Source: Paenibacillus_D tarimensis_A (GTDB lineage: Bacteria; Bacillota; Bacilli; Paenibacillales; Paenibacillaceae). From it: 64,000 nt of DNA. A model generated the notes under the pieces. The model made no database searches. It had not been told where the DNA came from and saw only the letters and a program-made list of their open reading frames with translations. The position numbers were made by a program, and so were the translations under genes. Of this stretch, positions 43,981 through 53,157 are shown one piece after another (the stretch's first letter is position 1; every line of letters starts with the position of its first letter). Location of the stretch: positions 1,364,001 through 1,428,000 of the forward strand of contig CP166298.1 in assembly GCA_041281825.1 (NCBI GenBank), given 5' to 3'.

Positions 43981-44215
43981 GGAGAGACTTTGAGCTCGTT
44001 CAAAGATCCCTATGTTGAGCTGAGAGACTTTGAGCCCGCTCAAAGATCCCTATGTATTCGGAGAGACTTTGAGCTCCACTCAAAGATCCCTATGTATTCG
44101 GAGAGACTTTGAGCTCCACTCAAAGATCCCTATGTATTCGGAGAGACTTTGAGCTCCACTCAAAGATCCCTATGTATTCGGAGAGACTTTGAGCTCCACT
44201 CAAAGATCCCTATGT
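43981..44215 (+). repeat. Six tandem ~40-bp hairpin repeats between cbiJ and cbiC
   Basis: ACTTTGAG occurs at 43987, 44027, 44066, 44106, 44146 and 44186, giving periods of 39-40 bp. Units 3-6 are identical apart from the end of the last; units 1-2 differ in loop and linker. Each unit can form the stem CTTTGAG/CTCAAAG with a 4-5 nt loop, followed by ATCCCTATGTATTC. The array stops at CAGGAGGAAAACA, the ribosome binding site and start of cbiC. Confidence 0.97.
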
Positions 44216-44228
44216 CAGGAGGAAAACA

Positions 44229-44879
44229 ATGGATTTCAAAACGGAGTTCAAACCGTTGACCGTTCAACCGCAAGAAATTGAAGGGAAAAGCTTCGAAATC
44301 ATTACCGAGGAGCTGGGGGAGCATCCTTTTACCCCGGAGCAATATCCGATTGTGCAGCGGATCATTCACGCCTCTGCCGATTTTGAGCTCGGGAGAAGCC
44401 TGGTGTTTCACCGGGATGCGATAGAGGCCGGGATCCGAGCGATTCGTTCAGGGAAGACCGTCGTGGCGGATGTGCAAATGATTCAAGCCGGTGTCAGCAA
44501 AGACAGACTGGAACGATTCGGCGGCGGCGTCAAGGTCTACATTTCTGATCCGGATGTCATGGAAGAGGCGAAACGCCTGAATACGACAAGAGCGATCGTC
44601 TCCATGCGCAAGGCAGTCCGGGAGGCGGACGGCGGCATCTACGCGATCGGCAATGCGCCGACGGCGTTGCTCGAATTAATAAGGCTCGTGAAGGAAGGGC
44701 AGGCGAAGCCGGGCCTTGTAATCGGAATGCCGGTCGGATTCGTATCGGCGGCGGAATCGAAGGACGAACTGCGCAAGCTCGATATTCCGTTTATTACGAA
44801 CATTGGACGGAAGGGCGGCAGCACCATTGTGGTGTCGGCCGTTAATGCGCTTTCCATCATGGCGGCGAACCGGGATTAA
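44229..44879 (+). CDS. cbiC: Cobalt-precorrin-8 methylmutase
   Basis: 216 residues. EIEGKSFEIITEELGEH, VQRIIHASADFELGRSLVFH (with the catalytic His of CobH/CbiC) and GIYAIGNAPTALLELIRLVK, PGLVIGMPVGFVSAAESKDE are diagnostic. Moves the methyl group from C11 to C12 to form cobyrinic acid. Start placed by AGGAGG immediately after the repeat array. Confidence 0.95.
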   Translation: MDFKTEFKPLTVQPQEIEGKSFEIITEELGEHPFTPEQYPIVQRIIHASADFELGRSLVFHRDAIEAGIRAIRSGKTVVADVQMIQAGVSKDRLERFGGGVKVYISDPDVMEEAKRLNTTRAIVSMRKAVREADGGIYAIGNAPTALLELIRLVKEGQAKPGLVIGMPVGFVSAAESKDELRKLDIPFITNIGRKGGSTIVVSAVNALSIMAANRD

Positions 44880-44897
44880 CCAATGGGAGAAAAAGGA

Positions 44898-46001
44898 ATG
44901 AGCGACGCGACTGAAACGGAAGAGAAGCCGCTCAGGCACGGATTTACGACCGGCGCATGCGCTGCGGCAGCGGCCAAAGCTGCGGTTACGATGCTGATTA
45001 CGCAGGAAAAAGCGGAGCATTCGGAAATATGGCTGCCGGCCGGCTTCTATCACAGCTTTGAAATCATTGAATGCGAAATAACGGCAGATATGGCCCGTTG
45101 CGCGACGATCAAGGACGGAGGCGACGATCCGGACGCCACGCATAAGGCAAAAATTGTTTGTACTGTGACATGGCGTGATGAAGAGGGGATCGAGCTCGAC
45201 GGCGGCACCGGCGTCGGAAGGGTGACGAAGCCCGGACTTCCCGTCAACGTTGGAGAAGCCGCCATCAATCCCGTTCCGCGGCGGATGATTACGAAGGCCG
45301 TTCAGGAGGTATTGAACGAGTACGAGGCCCATCGCGGTGTCCGCGTTGTTATCTCGGTTCCTGACGGCGAGGAGATCGCCAAGAAAACGCTCAATGCGCG
45401 GCTCGGCATTATCGGCGGCATCTCGATTCTCGGGACCCGCGGCATCGTGGTTCCTTTCTCTACCGCAGCCTATAAAGCGAGCGTCATCCAGGCGATCCAG
45501 GTGGCCAAGGCTTCCGGCTGTAGCCAGATCGTGCTTACGACCGGGGGAAGCAGCGAGAAATACGCGATGAAGCTATATCCGGGGCTTCCGGAAGAGGCTT
45601 TCATCCAGATGGGCGACTTTGTCGGCTTTTCCTTGCAGCATGCGAAACGGCTCGGCGCAACAAGTGTCAGTCTGGTCGGTATGATGGGCAAATTTTCGAA
45701 GGTGGCTCAAGGCGTCATGATGGTCCATTCCAAAAGCGCGCCGGTCGATTTTCATTTTCTGGCCGATGTCGCTAGGGAAGCGGGGGGCGATGATTCGGTG
45801 ATTCAAGCGATTAAGGAAGCGAACACCGCGTCGCATGCGGCGGAGCTGGCGGCTGAGGCCGGCCTGCACACCTTTTTTCAGATTTTATGTCGCTACGCAT
45901 CTGATCACGCGGTTCGCCACGTTGGCGGCGGTATCGATGTTGAGACGGTTTTGGTTACGATGAAAGGCGAAGTATTGGGGAGGGCTGAAATTGTCGGATA
46001 A
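44898..46001 (+). CDS. cbiD: Cobalt-precorrin-5B C1-methyltransferase
   Basis: 367 residues from ATG 44898 (GGGAG 8 nt upstream); ATG 44883 also in frame but with a poor ribosome site. LRHGFTTGACAAAAAKAAVT is the CbiD signature; RRMITKAVQEVL and ILGTRGIVVPFSTAAYKASV follow. Methylates C1 using SAM. The 3' end overlaps cbiET by 11 bp. Confidence 0.95.
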   Translation: MSDATETEEKPLRHGFTTGACAAAAAKAAVTMLITQEKAEHSEIWLPAGFYHSFEIIECEITADMARCATIKDGGDDPDATHKAKIVCTVTWRDEEGIELDGGTGVGRVTKPGLPVNVGEAAINPVPRRMITKAVQEVLNEYEAHRGVRVVISVPDGEEIAKKTLNARLGIIGGISILGTRGIVVPFSTAAYKASVIQAIQVAKASGCSQIVLTTGGSSEKYAMKLYPGLPEEAFIQMGDFVGFSLQHAKRLGATSVSLVGMMGKFSKVAQGVMMVHSKSAPVDFHFLADVAREAGGDDSVIQAIKEANTASHAAELAAEAGLHTFFQILCRYASDHAVRHVGGGIDVETVLVTMKGEVLGRAEIVG

Positions 46002-47256
46002 CCGGATAGCGATTTTAGGCATCGGCGACGATGGAGCGGGCGGGTTGTCTAAAGCATGCCTGGCGTTGGTGAACGGTGCGGATGTACTGGCGGGAGGGGA
46101 GCGGCATCTTGGGTTTTTCCCCGGATTTCAAGGGGAGAGGATTGAGATCAAGGGCGGATTGACCGAAACGGTGATGCGGCTGAGGGAGCAACAACGTGCC
46201 TGCAAACGGATCGTTGTCCTTGCGTCGGGCGATCCGATGTTTTACGGCATTGCCGGCTTTCTTGTGAAAAAAATGGGGCGGGAAGCGGTTGCGATCTACC
46301 CGAATCTGAGCTCGCTGCAGCTTGCGTTTGCCCGGATGGGCGACAGTTGGCAGGATGCGGCGCTGGAGAGCGTGCACGGACGTACACTGCAAGGGCTGGC
46401 GCAGCGTATCGACGGGAAAGCGAAAGTGGCGCTTTTAACCGATGATGTCAACACGCCGGCTGCGATCGCGAACTATCTGCTGCGGTTCGGTATGACGGAA
46501 TACGAGGCGTTTGTGGCAGAAAATCTTGGTGGCGAAGAGGAACGCAGCGGCTTTTATTCCTTGGAAACAATGGCGGAAGGCGTCTATTCTCCGCTTAATG
46601 TCGTCATCCTTCGCCATCGCCAAGGTACGGTGGTCAAGGCGCGGAACGGCTTCGGCTATGAGGACGAGGAGTTTCATCAGCGCAAGCCGGAGAAAGGACT
46701 CATTACGAAGAAGGAGGTTCGGGTGCTCAGCTTGTCGGAGCTGAATCTCTATTCGCGCAGCGTGGTATGGGACATTGGTGCGGGATCGGGTTCCGTGGCG
46801 GTGGAATGTGCCAAGCTTGCCCCGTACGGACAAGTGTTTGCGATAGAGAAAAACGAAGGCGATATTGCCAACGTGCGGGAAAACCAGCTCAAATTCCGGA
46901 CCGACTTTACCATTGTTCATGGAAAAGCGCCGGAAGGGCTGGAAGCTTGGCCCGACCCGGATGCCGTCTTTATCGGGGGCAGCGGCGGCGAGCTCCGCGA
47001 GCTGGTCCGCGTCTGCTGTGGGCGTCTGCTGCCGGGAGGCCGGATAGTGATCAACGCGGCGACGATCGAAACATTGTCGGACAGCTGCCGCACCTTGAAG
47101 GAAGAAGGCTTCGAAGTTCGCGTGACGCTCGTTCAAATATCAAGAAGCAAGCCGATTCTGGATATGACCCGGTTCGAAGGGTTAAACCCGGTCTATATTA
47201 TCACGGGGTTCAGAGATACGGGGGATAATGAGGCTGTTGATCGGTCCGGCAGCTAA
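45991..47256 (+). CDS. cbiET: Precorrin-6Y/7 C5,15-methyltransferase (decarboxylating), CbiE-CbiT fusion
   Basis: 421 residues. N-terminal CbiE methyltransferase (IAILGIGDDGAGGLSKACLA, VLASGDPMFYGIAGFLVKKM) is fused to CbiT at about residue 230 (LITKKEVRVLSLSELNLYSR, VWDIGAGSGSVAVECAKLAP, AVFIGGSGGELREL). This is the CobL-type fusion that methylates C5 and C15 and decarboxylates the acetate side chain. Starts at TTG 45991 with GGGAGGG upstream. Confidence 0.95.
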   Translation: MSDNRIAILGIGDDGAGGLSKACLALVNGADVLAGGERHLGFFPGFQGERIEIKGGLTETVMRLREQQRACKRIVVLASGDPMFYGIAGFLVKKMGREAVAIYPNLSSLQLAFARMGDSWQDAALESVHGRTLQGLAQRIDGKAKVALLTDDVNTPAAIANYLLRFGMTEYEAFVAENLGGEEERSGFYSLETMAEGVYSPLNVVILRHRQGTVVKARNGFGYEDEEFHQRKPEKGLITKKEVRVLSLSELNLYSRSVVWDIGAGSGSVAVECAKLAPYGQVFAIEKNEGDIANVRENQLKFRTDFTIVHGKAPEGLEAWPDPDAVFIGGSGGELRELVRVCCGRLLPGGRIVINAATIETLSDSCRTLKEEGFEVRVTLVQISRSKPILDMTRFEGLNPVYIITGFRDTGDNEAVDRSGS

Positions 47257-47715
47257 CGTAGATTGAGAAGGGGCGACTCTATTAATCGCCCGAGCTCGCC
47301 GAACCCGCCGAACTCCCACATCCGGTGAAGTCGCTACATCCGCGAAGTCCTGCATCCTCGAAGTAGGCTGCAACTGCCAAAACGCTACGTCCGCGAAGTC
47401 ACCACAAGAAATCGCCACGTCCGCGAATTGGCTACAAAAATACTGTAGTAAACTCAATAATACTGAACCAAAGCTCATAATTTGGAATGACTTGAACGCT
47501 CAGAAAGGGAAGTAGTGAGGTAAACCTCACTATTAACGAAGCGAGCCTCCTTATTATTGAGCTTTACCTCACTATTGAATTCGAAAAGGCCGCTTGCTCC
47601 GGACATTACCGCGGTTAGATTCAATAATAGTGAGGTTCGGGTCATTATTTGCGGAGAAGGCCGAGCCGCATACCTTACCAATTAGCTGCATTTACAGAGA
47701 GGAGAAACGACTAAC
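47257..47715 (+). repeat. Gap inside the cobalamin operon with two families of short repeats
   Basis: No gene. Around 47325-47440 the element CTACRTCCGCGAAGTC recurs four to five times with drift. Around 47515-47645 CCTCACTATT and its complement AATAGTGAGG recur, forming possible hairpins. No terminator with a T-run was seen, so transcription may read through to cbiL. Confidence 0.5.
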
Positions 47716-48435
47716 GTGACAACCGCTTTGAAGATTGGAACGCTGCACGGAATCGGTGTCGGACCGGGGGATCCCGAGCTCGTCACCGTAAAGGCGTTTC
47801 GCTTGATGAAGGAATGTCCCGTCATCGCTTATCCGAAGAAGCGAATGGGCGGGAAGTCGTATGCGCTGGAGATCGTTCAGCTCTATACGAACCCTGCCGA
47901 GAAGGAGATGCTTGGGCTCGTGTTCCCGATGACGAAAGATCCGGCCGTGCTTGAGAAAGAGTGGAACAAGACGGTCGCTTTATGCTGGGATCATCTGAAA
48001 GAGGGACGGGATATCGCCTTTGTAACCGAAGGAGACCCGAATCTGTACAGCACCTTCATCCATATGGCCCGTCTCATGAACGAGCTTCATCCCGAGGTGC
48101 CGGTCCGAACGGTTCCTGGCATCTCTTCGGTGCTCGGGGCGGCAGCGCAGCTTGGTATTACGCTTGCGGACGGCGACGAACAGGTTGCGATTGTACCGGC
48201 TACGGAAGACAGCGCAGCGATGAAGAAAGCGATCGAAGAACACGATTGCGTCATTTTTATCAAAGTGGCCAAAGTAATTGACATGTTGATCGGTTTGCTG
48301 GAAGAACTGGGGTTAACGGACAAAGCTTCCGTCATTACGAAAGCAACCTCATCCTATGAGACGATCTGGCGTGACGTTCGTCCCCTGAGGGGACAGGAGC
48401 TGGAATATTTGACGTTGATGGCGGTGAGAAAATGA
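47716..48435 (+). CDS. cbiL: Cobalt-precorrin-2 C20-methyltransferase
   Basis: 239 residues. GTLHGIGVGPGDPELVTVKA opens the SAM-methyltransferase fold; EGDPNLYSTFIHMARLMNE and VRTVPGISSVLGAAAQLGIT are the second and third motifs of the CobI/CbiL group. GTG start with GAGAGGAG upstream. The cbiF start overlaps its end by 4 bp. Confidence 0.95.
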   Translation: MTTALKIGTLHGIGVGPGDPELVTVKAFRLMKECPVIAYPKKRMGGKSYALEIVQLYTNPAEKEMLGLVFPMTKDPAVLEKEWNKTVALCWDHLKEGRDIAFVTEGDPNLYSTFIHMARLMNELHPEVPVRTVPGISSVLGAAAQLGITLADGDEQVAIVPATEDSAAMKKAIEEHDCVIFIKVAKVIDMLIGLLEELGLTDKASVITKATSSYETIWRDVRPLRGQELEYLTLMAVRK

Positions 48436-49229
48436 CGAAGCTGGAGCCGAAAGTATACATCGTCGGGGCGGGTCCTGGAGATCCGGAGCTGATTACGGTC
48501 AAAGGGTTGAACATTTTGCGGCAGGCGGATGTGGTGCTCTATACCGACTCACTCGTTAACGAAGATCTCATTGCGGCGGCGGGAGCGCATGCCCAGGTGC
48601 TGCAAAGCTCCGGCATGGATTTGGAAGAGATGGCGGACATCATGGTACAGGCGGTAAGGTCCGGCAAGAGCGTCGCTAGAGTCCACACCGGCGACCCGGC
48701 CGTATACGGCGCCGTACTCGAGCAGCTTGTGCTGCTGAAGCAAAACGGCGTCACTTACGAGATCGTCCCCGGGGTAAGCTCTGTCTTTGCGTCCGCAGCC
48801 GTCCTGGGTGCCGAGCTGACCGTACCGGATCTGACGCAGACGGTCATTCTGACGCGTGCGGAAGGACGGACGCCGGTGCCGGAGCGCGAGAAGCTGAAGG
48901 ATTTGGCATCCCATCACTGCACCGTGGCATTGTTTTTAAGCGCGACCTTGGCGAAAAAGGTCGTGAAGGAATTTCTGGAGGCGGGCTGGTCCGAAGAGAC
49001 GCCGGTAGCTGTGGTGCAGCGGGCGACGTGGCCTGACCAAAAAATCGTCCGTACGACGCTGAAGCATCTGGATGATGATTTGCGGAAAGCCGGAATTCGG
49101 ATGCATGCGATGATTTTGGCCGGGTGGGCGCTAGATCCGGCGATAACGGAACGGGATGCGTATCGGTCCAAGCTGTATGACAAAACGTTTACCCATGGGT
49201 ACCGTAAGGGAGTGAAAACCGGTGAATAA
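48432..49229 (+). CDS. cbiF: Cobalt-precorrin-4 C11-methyltransferase
   Basis: 265 residues. VYIVGAGPGDPELITVKGLN, VLYTDSLVNEDLIAAAGAHA, RVHTGDPAVYGAVLEQLVLL and EIVPGVSSVFASAAVLGAEL are the canonical CobM/CbiF motifs. Overlaps cbiL upstream and cbiG downstream (8 bp), which indicates translational coupling. Confidence 0.96.
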   Translation: MTKLEPKVYIVGAGPGDPELITVKGLNILRQADVVLYTDSLVNEDLIAAAGAHAQVLQSSGMDLEEMADIMVQAVRSGKSVARVHTGDPAVYGAVLEQLVLLKQNGVTYEIVPGVSSVFASAAVLGAELTVPDLTQTVILTRAEGRTPVPEREKLKDLASHHCTVALFLSATLAKKVVKEFLEAGWSEETPVAVVQRATWPDQKIVRTTLKHLDDDLRKAGIRMHAMILAGWALDPAITERDAYRSKLYDKTFTHGYRKGVKTGE

Positions 49230-50307
49230 CCCGTATGCGGCCGTCGCCATCACGAAACACGGCGTGGAGATGGCGCGTGATTTGGCGGAGACTTTTCCGG
49301 CAACGGATCTGTACTATATGAGCAAGTTTGCAAGAGGGGATGAACAAGAGAAGAACTATCGTCTCTTTGAAGGATCAGTGAAGCTCATCTTGCCCGAGCT
49401 GTTTAAGACGTACAGTGGAATCATACTCTTTATATCGCTCGGGGCAGTTGTACGGATGATCGCGCCGATCCTCGAGGATAAAAAGAAAGATCCGGCTGTC
49501 GTCGTGATCGATGACCGCGGCGAGCATGCCATCAGTGTGTTATCCGGACATCTGGGCGGCGCGAACGAGCTTACCCGGGAAGTGGCCAAGGCGATCGGAG
49601 CCCGGCCGGTCATCACGACCGCATCGGATGTTCAGCAGACGATTCCCGTTGATCTATTCGGCCGTTCGATGGGCTGGGTCGTCGAAAGCTTCGAGAAAGC
49701 GACGCCTGTCAGTGCGTCGGTCGTCAATGAGGAACGGGTCGTCATCGTACAGGAGACTGGGGAGAAAAATTGGTGGACGTACGAAAAGCCTCTTCCATCG
49801 CATTTCCGGATAGTCGATACTGCAGCGGAAGCGATGAATATGACGTTCGACGCCGCATTAGTCGTTACGGATCGGCTGCTGGGGGCCGGCGAGGAGGCGA
49901 TATTGCTCCGTAACGGAGTACTCTATCGTCCCAAAAGTCTGGTGCTGGGCATTGGATGCAACCGGGGCACGGTGGCGGACGAAATCGAATCCGTTATTCT
50001 GGATTCGTTATCGGAGCTGCGTTTATCCGTTAAAAGCGTGCGCAACATTGCGACGATTAACTTGAAGCAGGATGAGCAAGGTTTGCTGGATGTATGCGAA
50101 AAATACGGCTGGGAGCTTGCCGTCTATACGTCGGAGCAATTGAATACGGTACCGCTCCGCAATCCGTCGGAGACCGTCTACCGCTACACCGGCGCTTACG
50201 GTGTAAGCGAACCTGCGGCACTGCTCTCTTCCGGTGCCGGAGATTGGCTGCTGGAAAAGAAAAAGAGCGGCAACTGTACGATCTCCGTCGCACGAATTCC
50301 TTTTTAA
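49222..50307 (+). CDS. cbiG: Cobalt-precorrin-5A hydrolase
   Basis: 361 residues. N-terminal CbiG domain (YAAVAITKHGVEMARDLAET), central ILFISLGAVVRMIAPILEDK with VVVIDDRGEHAISVLSGHLG, GANELTREVAKAIGARPVIT, and a C-terminal domain starting LVLGIGCNRGTVADEIESVI. Opens the delta-lactone ring, releasing acetaldehyde. GTG 49222 overlaps cbiF. Confidence 0.96.
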   Translation: MNNPYAAVAITKHGVEMARDLAETFPATDLYYMSKFARGDEQEKNYRLFEGSVKLILPELFKTYSGIILFISLGAVVRMIAPILEDKKKDPAVVVIDDRGEHAISVLSGHLGGANELTREVAKAIGARPVITTASDVQQTIPVDLFGRSMGWVVESFEKATPVSASVVNEERVVIVQETGEKNWWTYEKPLPSHFRIVDTAAEAMNMTFDAALVVTDRLLGAGEEAILLRNGVLYRPKSLVLGIGCNRGTVADEIESVILDSLSELRLSVKSVRNIATINLKQDEQGLLDVCEKYGWELAVYTSEQLNTVPLRNPSETVYRYTGAYGVSEPAALLSSGAGDWLLEKKKSGNCTISVARIPF

Positions 50308-50499
50308 TAATAAAAGAAAGTTTAAGAGTTACGTTTACGGCCAAAAGCGCCGTTGCATGGCGTGATAGGATCCGAATGAGCGCTGCAAAACCTTAATGAT
50401 TTGATCCATTAAAGTCTGGGTTTGTACTTTAAAGACACCGTGAGGCTTATTTCTTCACAATCTCACTTGAGTTAACCTGCTCGGAAAGGATGGTCAGGG

Positions 50500-51897
50500 A
50501 TGATGTATCGGCCTCGTTTGATGATCGCCGGAACAGGCAGCGGCGCCGGAAAAACAACGGTCACGATCGGAATGATGCACGCGCTTCAGAAGCGGGGACT
50601 TCGTGTGCAAGGCTTTAAGTGCGGCCCCGACTATATCGATCCGACGTACCATAGCGCGGTCACTGGGCGGGCATCGCGCAATCTGGATACATGGATGATG
50701 CCTGGAGAAACGGTCACGGAAATATTTTTGCGAAGCTCGGCAAGTGCGGATGTGTCCGTAATTGAAGGCGTTATGGGCCTGTATGACGGGAAAGACCCGC
50801 TTAGCAATGAAGGATCAACCGCTCATATCGCAACGCTGCTCGAATGTCCGGTTGTGCTTGTTGTAAATGTCCAGAGCATGGCCCGAAGCGCCGCAGCCGT
50901 GGTGACGGGTTTTCAAAAGCTTGACGAACGAGTTCGCATGGCCGGCGTTATCGTAAACAAATGCGGCTCCGAAGGCCATTACCGGATTGTGAAGGCGGCC
51001 ATCGAACAGGAATGCCGCATCCCGGTTGTCGGCTGGCTCGGCCGCGACGAAACACTCCAGATCCCGGAAAGACATCTCGGGCTTGTCCCTGCCGTTGAAA
51101 GGGGCGAGCTGACGCCATTGTTTGACCGTGCGGCTGAGCTTATCGAAGCCGGCGTCGATTTGGATGCCGTTCTTTCTATTGCCAAAGATGTTCCCCTATT
51201 GGAAAGTCCGGCAAACAGTCTGTTCGTTCACAGGAAAGAAGCCGGTCCGGTCATCGCCGTCGCCCGCGATGCCGCCTTTAATTTCTATTATCCTGAGAAC
51301 CTGGAGCTGCTGGAATGTCTTGGTGCGTACATAGTAGAGTTCAGTCCGCTCGCAGGGGAGACGGTTCCATCGGACGCCGACGGCGTGTATATCGGCGGAG
51401 GATTTCCGGAAGAGTATGCAGCCGCCCTGTCGGATAATTTGCAGTTAAAGAACGATCTGCATGCGCTCGTTGCTGCCGGGATGCCGGTCTATGCCGAATG
51501 CGGCGGGTATATGTATTTATGCCGCTCGATAACGGATCGTTCCGGACGTACATTTCCGATGGCCGGAATCATTTCTGCCGAGGTGAAGATGCAGTCCAAG
51601 CTTGCGGCGCTCGGATACCGGGAGGCAAGAGCGCTTCAAGATTGTCTCCTGCTTGCCGAAGGAAACTTCATACGAGGACATGAATTCCATTATTCAACGC
51701 TAACACCGGATGACGAAGAGACCTTCCCTTATGCTTATGAAACAAAGGGAATGCGCGGCACGAAGAAAGAAGGGTATTGCAGTGGCAATGTGCTTGCCGG
51801 TTATACGCATGTGCATTTTGCTTCCAATCCGGAGGCGGCGGCCAGGTGGATCGGCTTGTGCAACGATTATCGCAAGAAACGGTTATTGACGCAATAA
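50500..51897 (+). CDS. cbiA: Cobyrinate a,c-diamide synthase
   Basis: 465 residues. An ATP-binding domain with the P-loop IAGTGSGAGKTTVTIGMMHA and FKCGPDYIDPTYHSAVTGRA, then a class I glutamine amidotransferase domain with the nucleophilic cysteine in VYAECGGYMYLCRS (about residue 337) and the His in GYTHVHFASNPEAAA. Amidates the a and c side chains of cobyrinate. A 192-bp gap without clear signals precedes it. Confidence 0.96.
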   Translation: MMYRPRLMIAGTGSGAGKTTVTIGMMHALQKRGLRVQGFKCGPDYIDPTYHSAVTGRASRNLDTWMMPGETVTEIFLRSSASADVSVIEGVMGLYDGKDPLSNEGSTAHIATLLECPVVLVVNVQSMARSAAAVVTGFQKLDERVRMAGVIVNKCGSEGHYRIVKAAIEQECRIPVVGWLGRDETLQIPERHLGLVPAVERGELTPLFDRAAELIEAGVDLDAVLSIAKDVPLLESPANSLFVHRKEAGPVIAVARDAAFNFYYPENLELLECLGAYIVEFSPLAGETVPSDADGVYIGGGFPEEYAAALSDNLQLKNDLHALVAAGMPVYAECGGYMYLCRSITDRSGRTFPMAGIISAEVKMQSKLAALGYREARALQDCLLLAEGNFIRGHEFHYSTLTPDDEETFPYAYETKGMRGTKKEGYCSGNVLAGYTHVHFASNPEAAARWIGLCNDYRKKRLLTQ

Positions 51898-52217
51898 ACG
51901 GTAAATCGGCTGCCCATTGGGCGTTCGACCCGAATTCGATGCTGCACCAGTGAGAACGTCTCGACCGCATCCGGACACTGAGTACGTTAATTATGAAGTT
52001 TTGTCCTGTTTTAGCAACTTTGCGGACCTTCAATCCGTTATTTCCGCAAAATAGTCTTATGAAAGCGATAAAATGGTGAAATAACGGATCGTCTGTCCTT
52101 TCAACTCTCCGAATGACTGGTTTGTTCACAGATAACGTACTCTCGGTCCGCATCTATCGTCAGTCCATCATGTAAGCGGCAATCGATCAGAACGATACTT
52201 AATAACGAGGTGCTTTT
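51898..52217 (+). repeat. Gap with an inverted repeat between cbiA and cobA-type gene
   Basis: CCGTTATTTC (52037-52046) and GAAATAACGG (52079-52088) form a perfect 10-bp inverted repeat around about 32 nt. The rest shows no gene, and no T-run follows. Similar AACGG segments occur in other gaps of this window. Confidence 0.5.
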
Positions 52218-52775
52218 ATGGAACCGCAGGATCGCAGAGCGAACCGGAAAGGGTACACCCTTGTCTATACTGGCAACGGGAAGGGAAAAACAACGGCAGC
52301 CATCGGCCTCACGGTCCGGGCTGCCGGGCGGGGATACAAGGTGCTTGTATTGCAGTTTATTAAATCTCCGCAGCGCACTTACGGCGAGCAGATCGCGCTC
52401 AGCAAGCTGGGTGTAGAGATGCGTCAACTAGGAATTGGCTTCACCTGGACAAAAACGCCGGCCGAGCATCGCGACGCATTGCAAAAGGCATGGGTCGTCG
52501 CCAAAGAGGAAGTGATGAGCGGAAACTGGGACGTCGTCATTCTCGATGAGATCAATAATGCTCTGGCTATAGACAAGTTCCCAGTTGACGATGTCCTGCC
52601 GCTGTATGAAGTGCTCGAATTAATCGAACGCAGGCCCAGTCATCTTCACCTTGTTTTAACCGGTCGGGGAGCGAAGAGGGAGGTTATGGATATAGCCGAT
52701 TTGGTGTCTGAAGTTCAAGAGGTTAAACACTACTATAATGAAGGTGTTTCTGCGGTATTGGGCATCGAATATTGA
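52218..52775 (+). CDS. Corrinoid adenosyltransferase (CobA/BtuR type)
   Basis: 185 residues. The unusual P-loop GNGKGKTTAAIGLTVRAAGR, VLVLQFIKSPQRTYGEQIAL and VVILDEINNALAIDKFP are diagnostic of the CobA/CobO/BtuR family, and HLHLVLTGRGAKREVMDIAD ends it. Transfers the adenosyl group from ATP to cob(I)alamin or cob(I)yrinate diamide. It closes the cobalamin block. Late nucleotide-loop genes (cobD, cobU, cobS, cbiP) are absent here. Confidence 0.94.
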   Translation: MEPQDRRANRKGYTLVYTGNGKGKTTAAIGLTVRAAGRGYKVLVLQFIKSPQRTYGEQIALSKLGVEMRQLGIGFTWTKTPAEHRDALQKAWVVAKEEVMSGNWDVVILDEINNALAIDKFPVDDVLPLYEVLELIERRPSHLHLVLTGRGAKREVMDIADLVSEVQEVKHYYNEGVSAVLGIEY

Positions 52776-52859
52776 ATATTTAATCTTTGTATTTCTATGA
52801 TATGAGCGCTAATCTCCGCACGAACATAATCGCGTGTCATCGCGAATTTATCCTCATAG

Positions 52860-52882
52860 AGGCTGCCGCACGGCAGCCTTTA
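52860..52882 (+). terminator. Probable terminator at the end of the cobalamin operon
   Basis: AGGCTGCCG (52860-52868) pairs with CGGCAGCCT (52871-52879) followed by TTACT. The remaining gap to 53157 shows nothing else recognisable. Confidence 0.5.
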
Positions 52883-53157
52883 CTCGTCTAACGGGCAGAA
52901 TGGTTTCTTATCCGCACTTTGCCCCGCTATTTTTTATTATCGATTCTTAGAAAAGAAGCGTCCTGGTTTATGAGATGCAACAGCTTTCAAGATCACTTAC
53001 AAAACTCTCACATCCCTCTAATCTATCCATCGATTTCATTTGATAGAGTTATCTTGCCTTGGCAGACGGAAACCAAAAAAAGGTAAAAAGGAGGGGCGGA
53101 ACAAGGCCGGGTGATAGAATCCTATGAACCTTATTTGTTGTGGAGGGAGTAAATAAG

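Noticed and set aside
43981..44215. CRISPR array
   Set aside because: The units are directly tandem with constant linkers and no variable spacers, and no cas genes are nearby.
47257..47715. Additional riboswitch between cbiET and cbiL
   Set aside because: No B12-box or other known aptamer motif; the stretch is made of short repeats.
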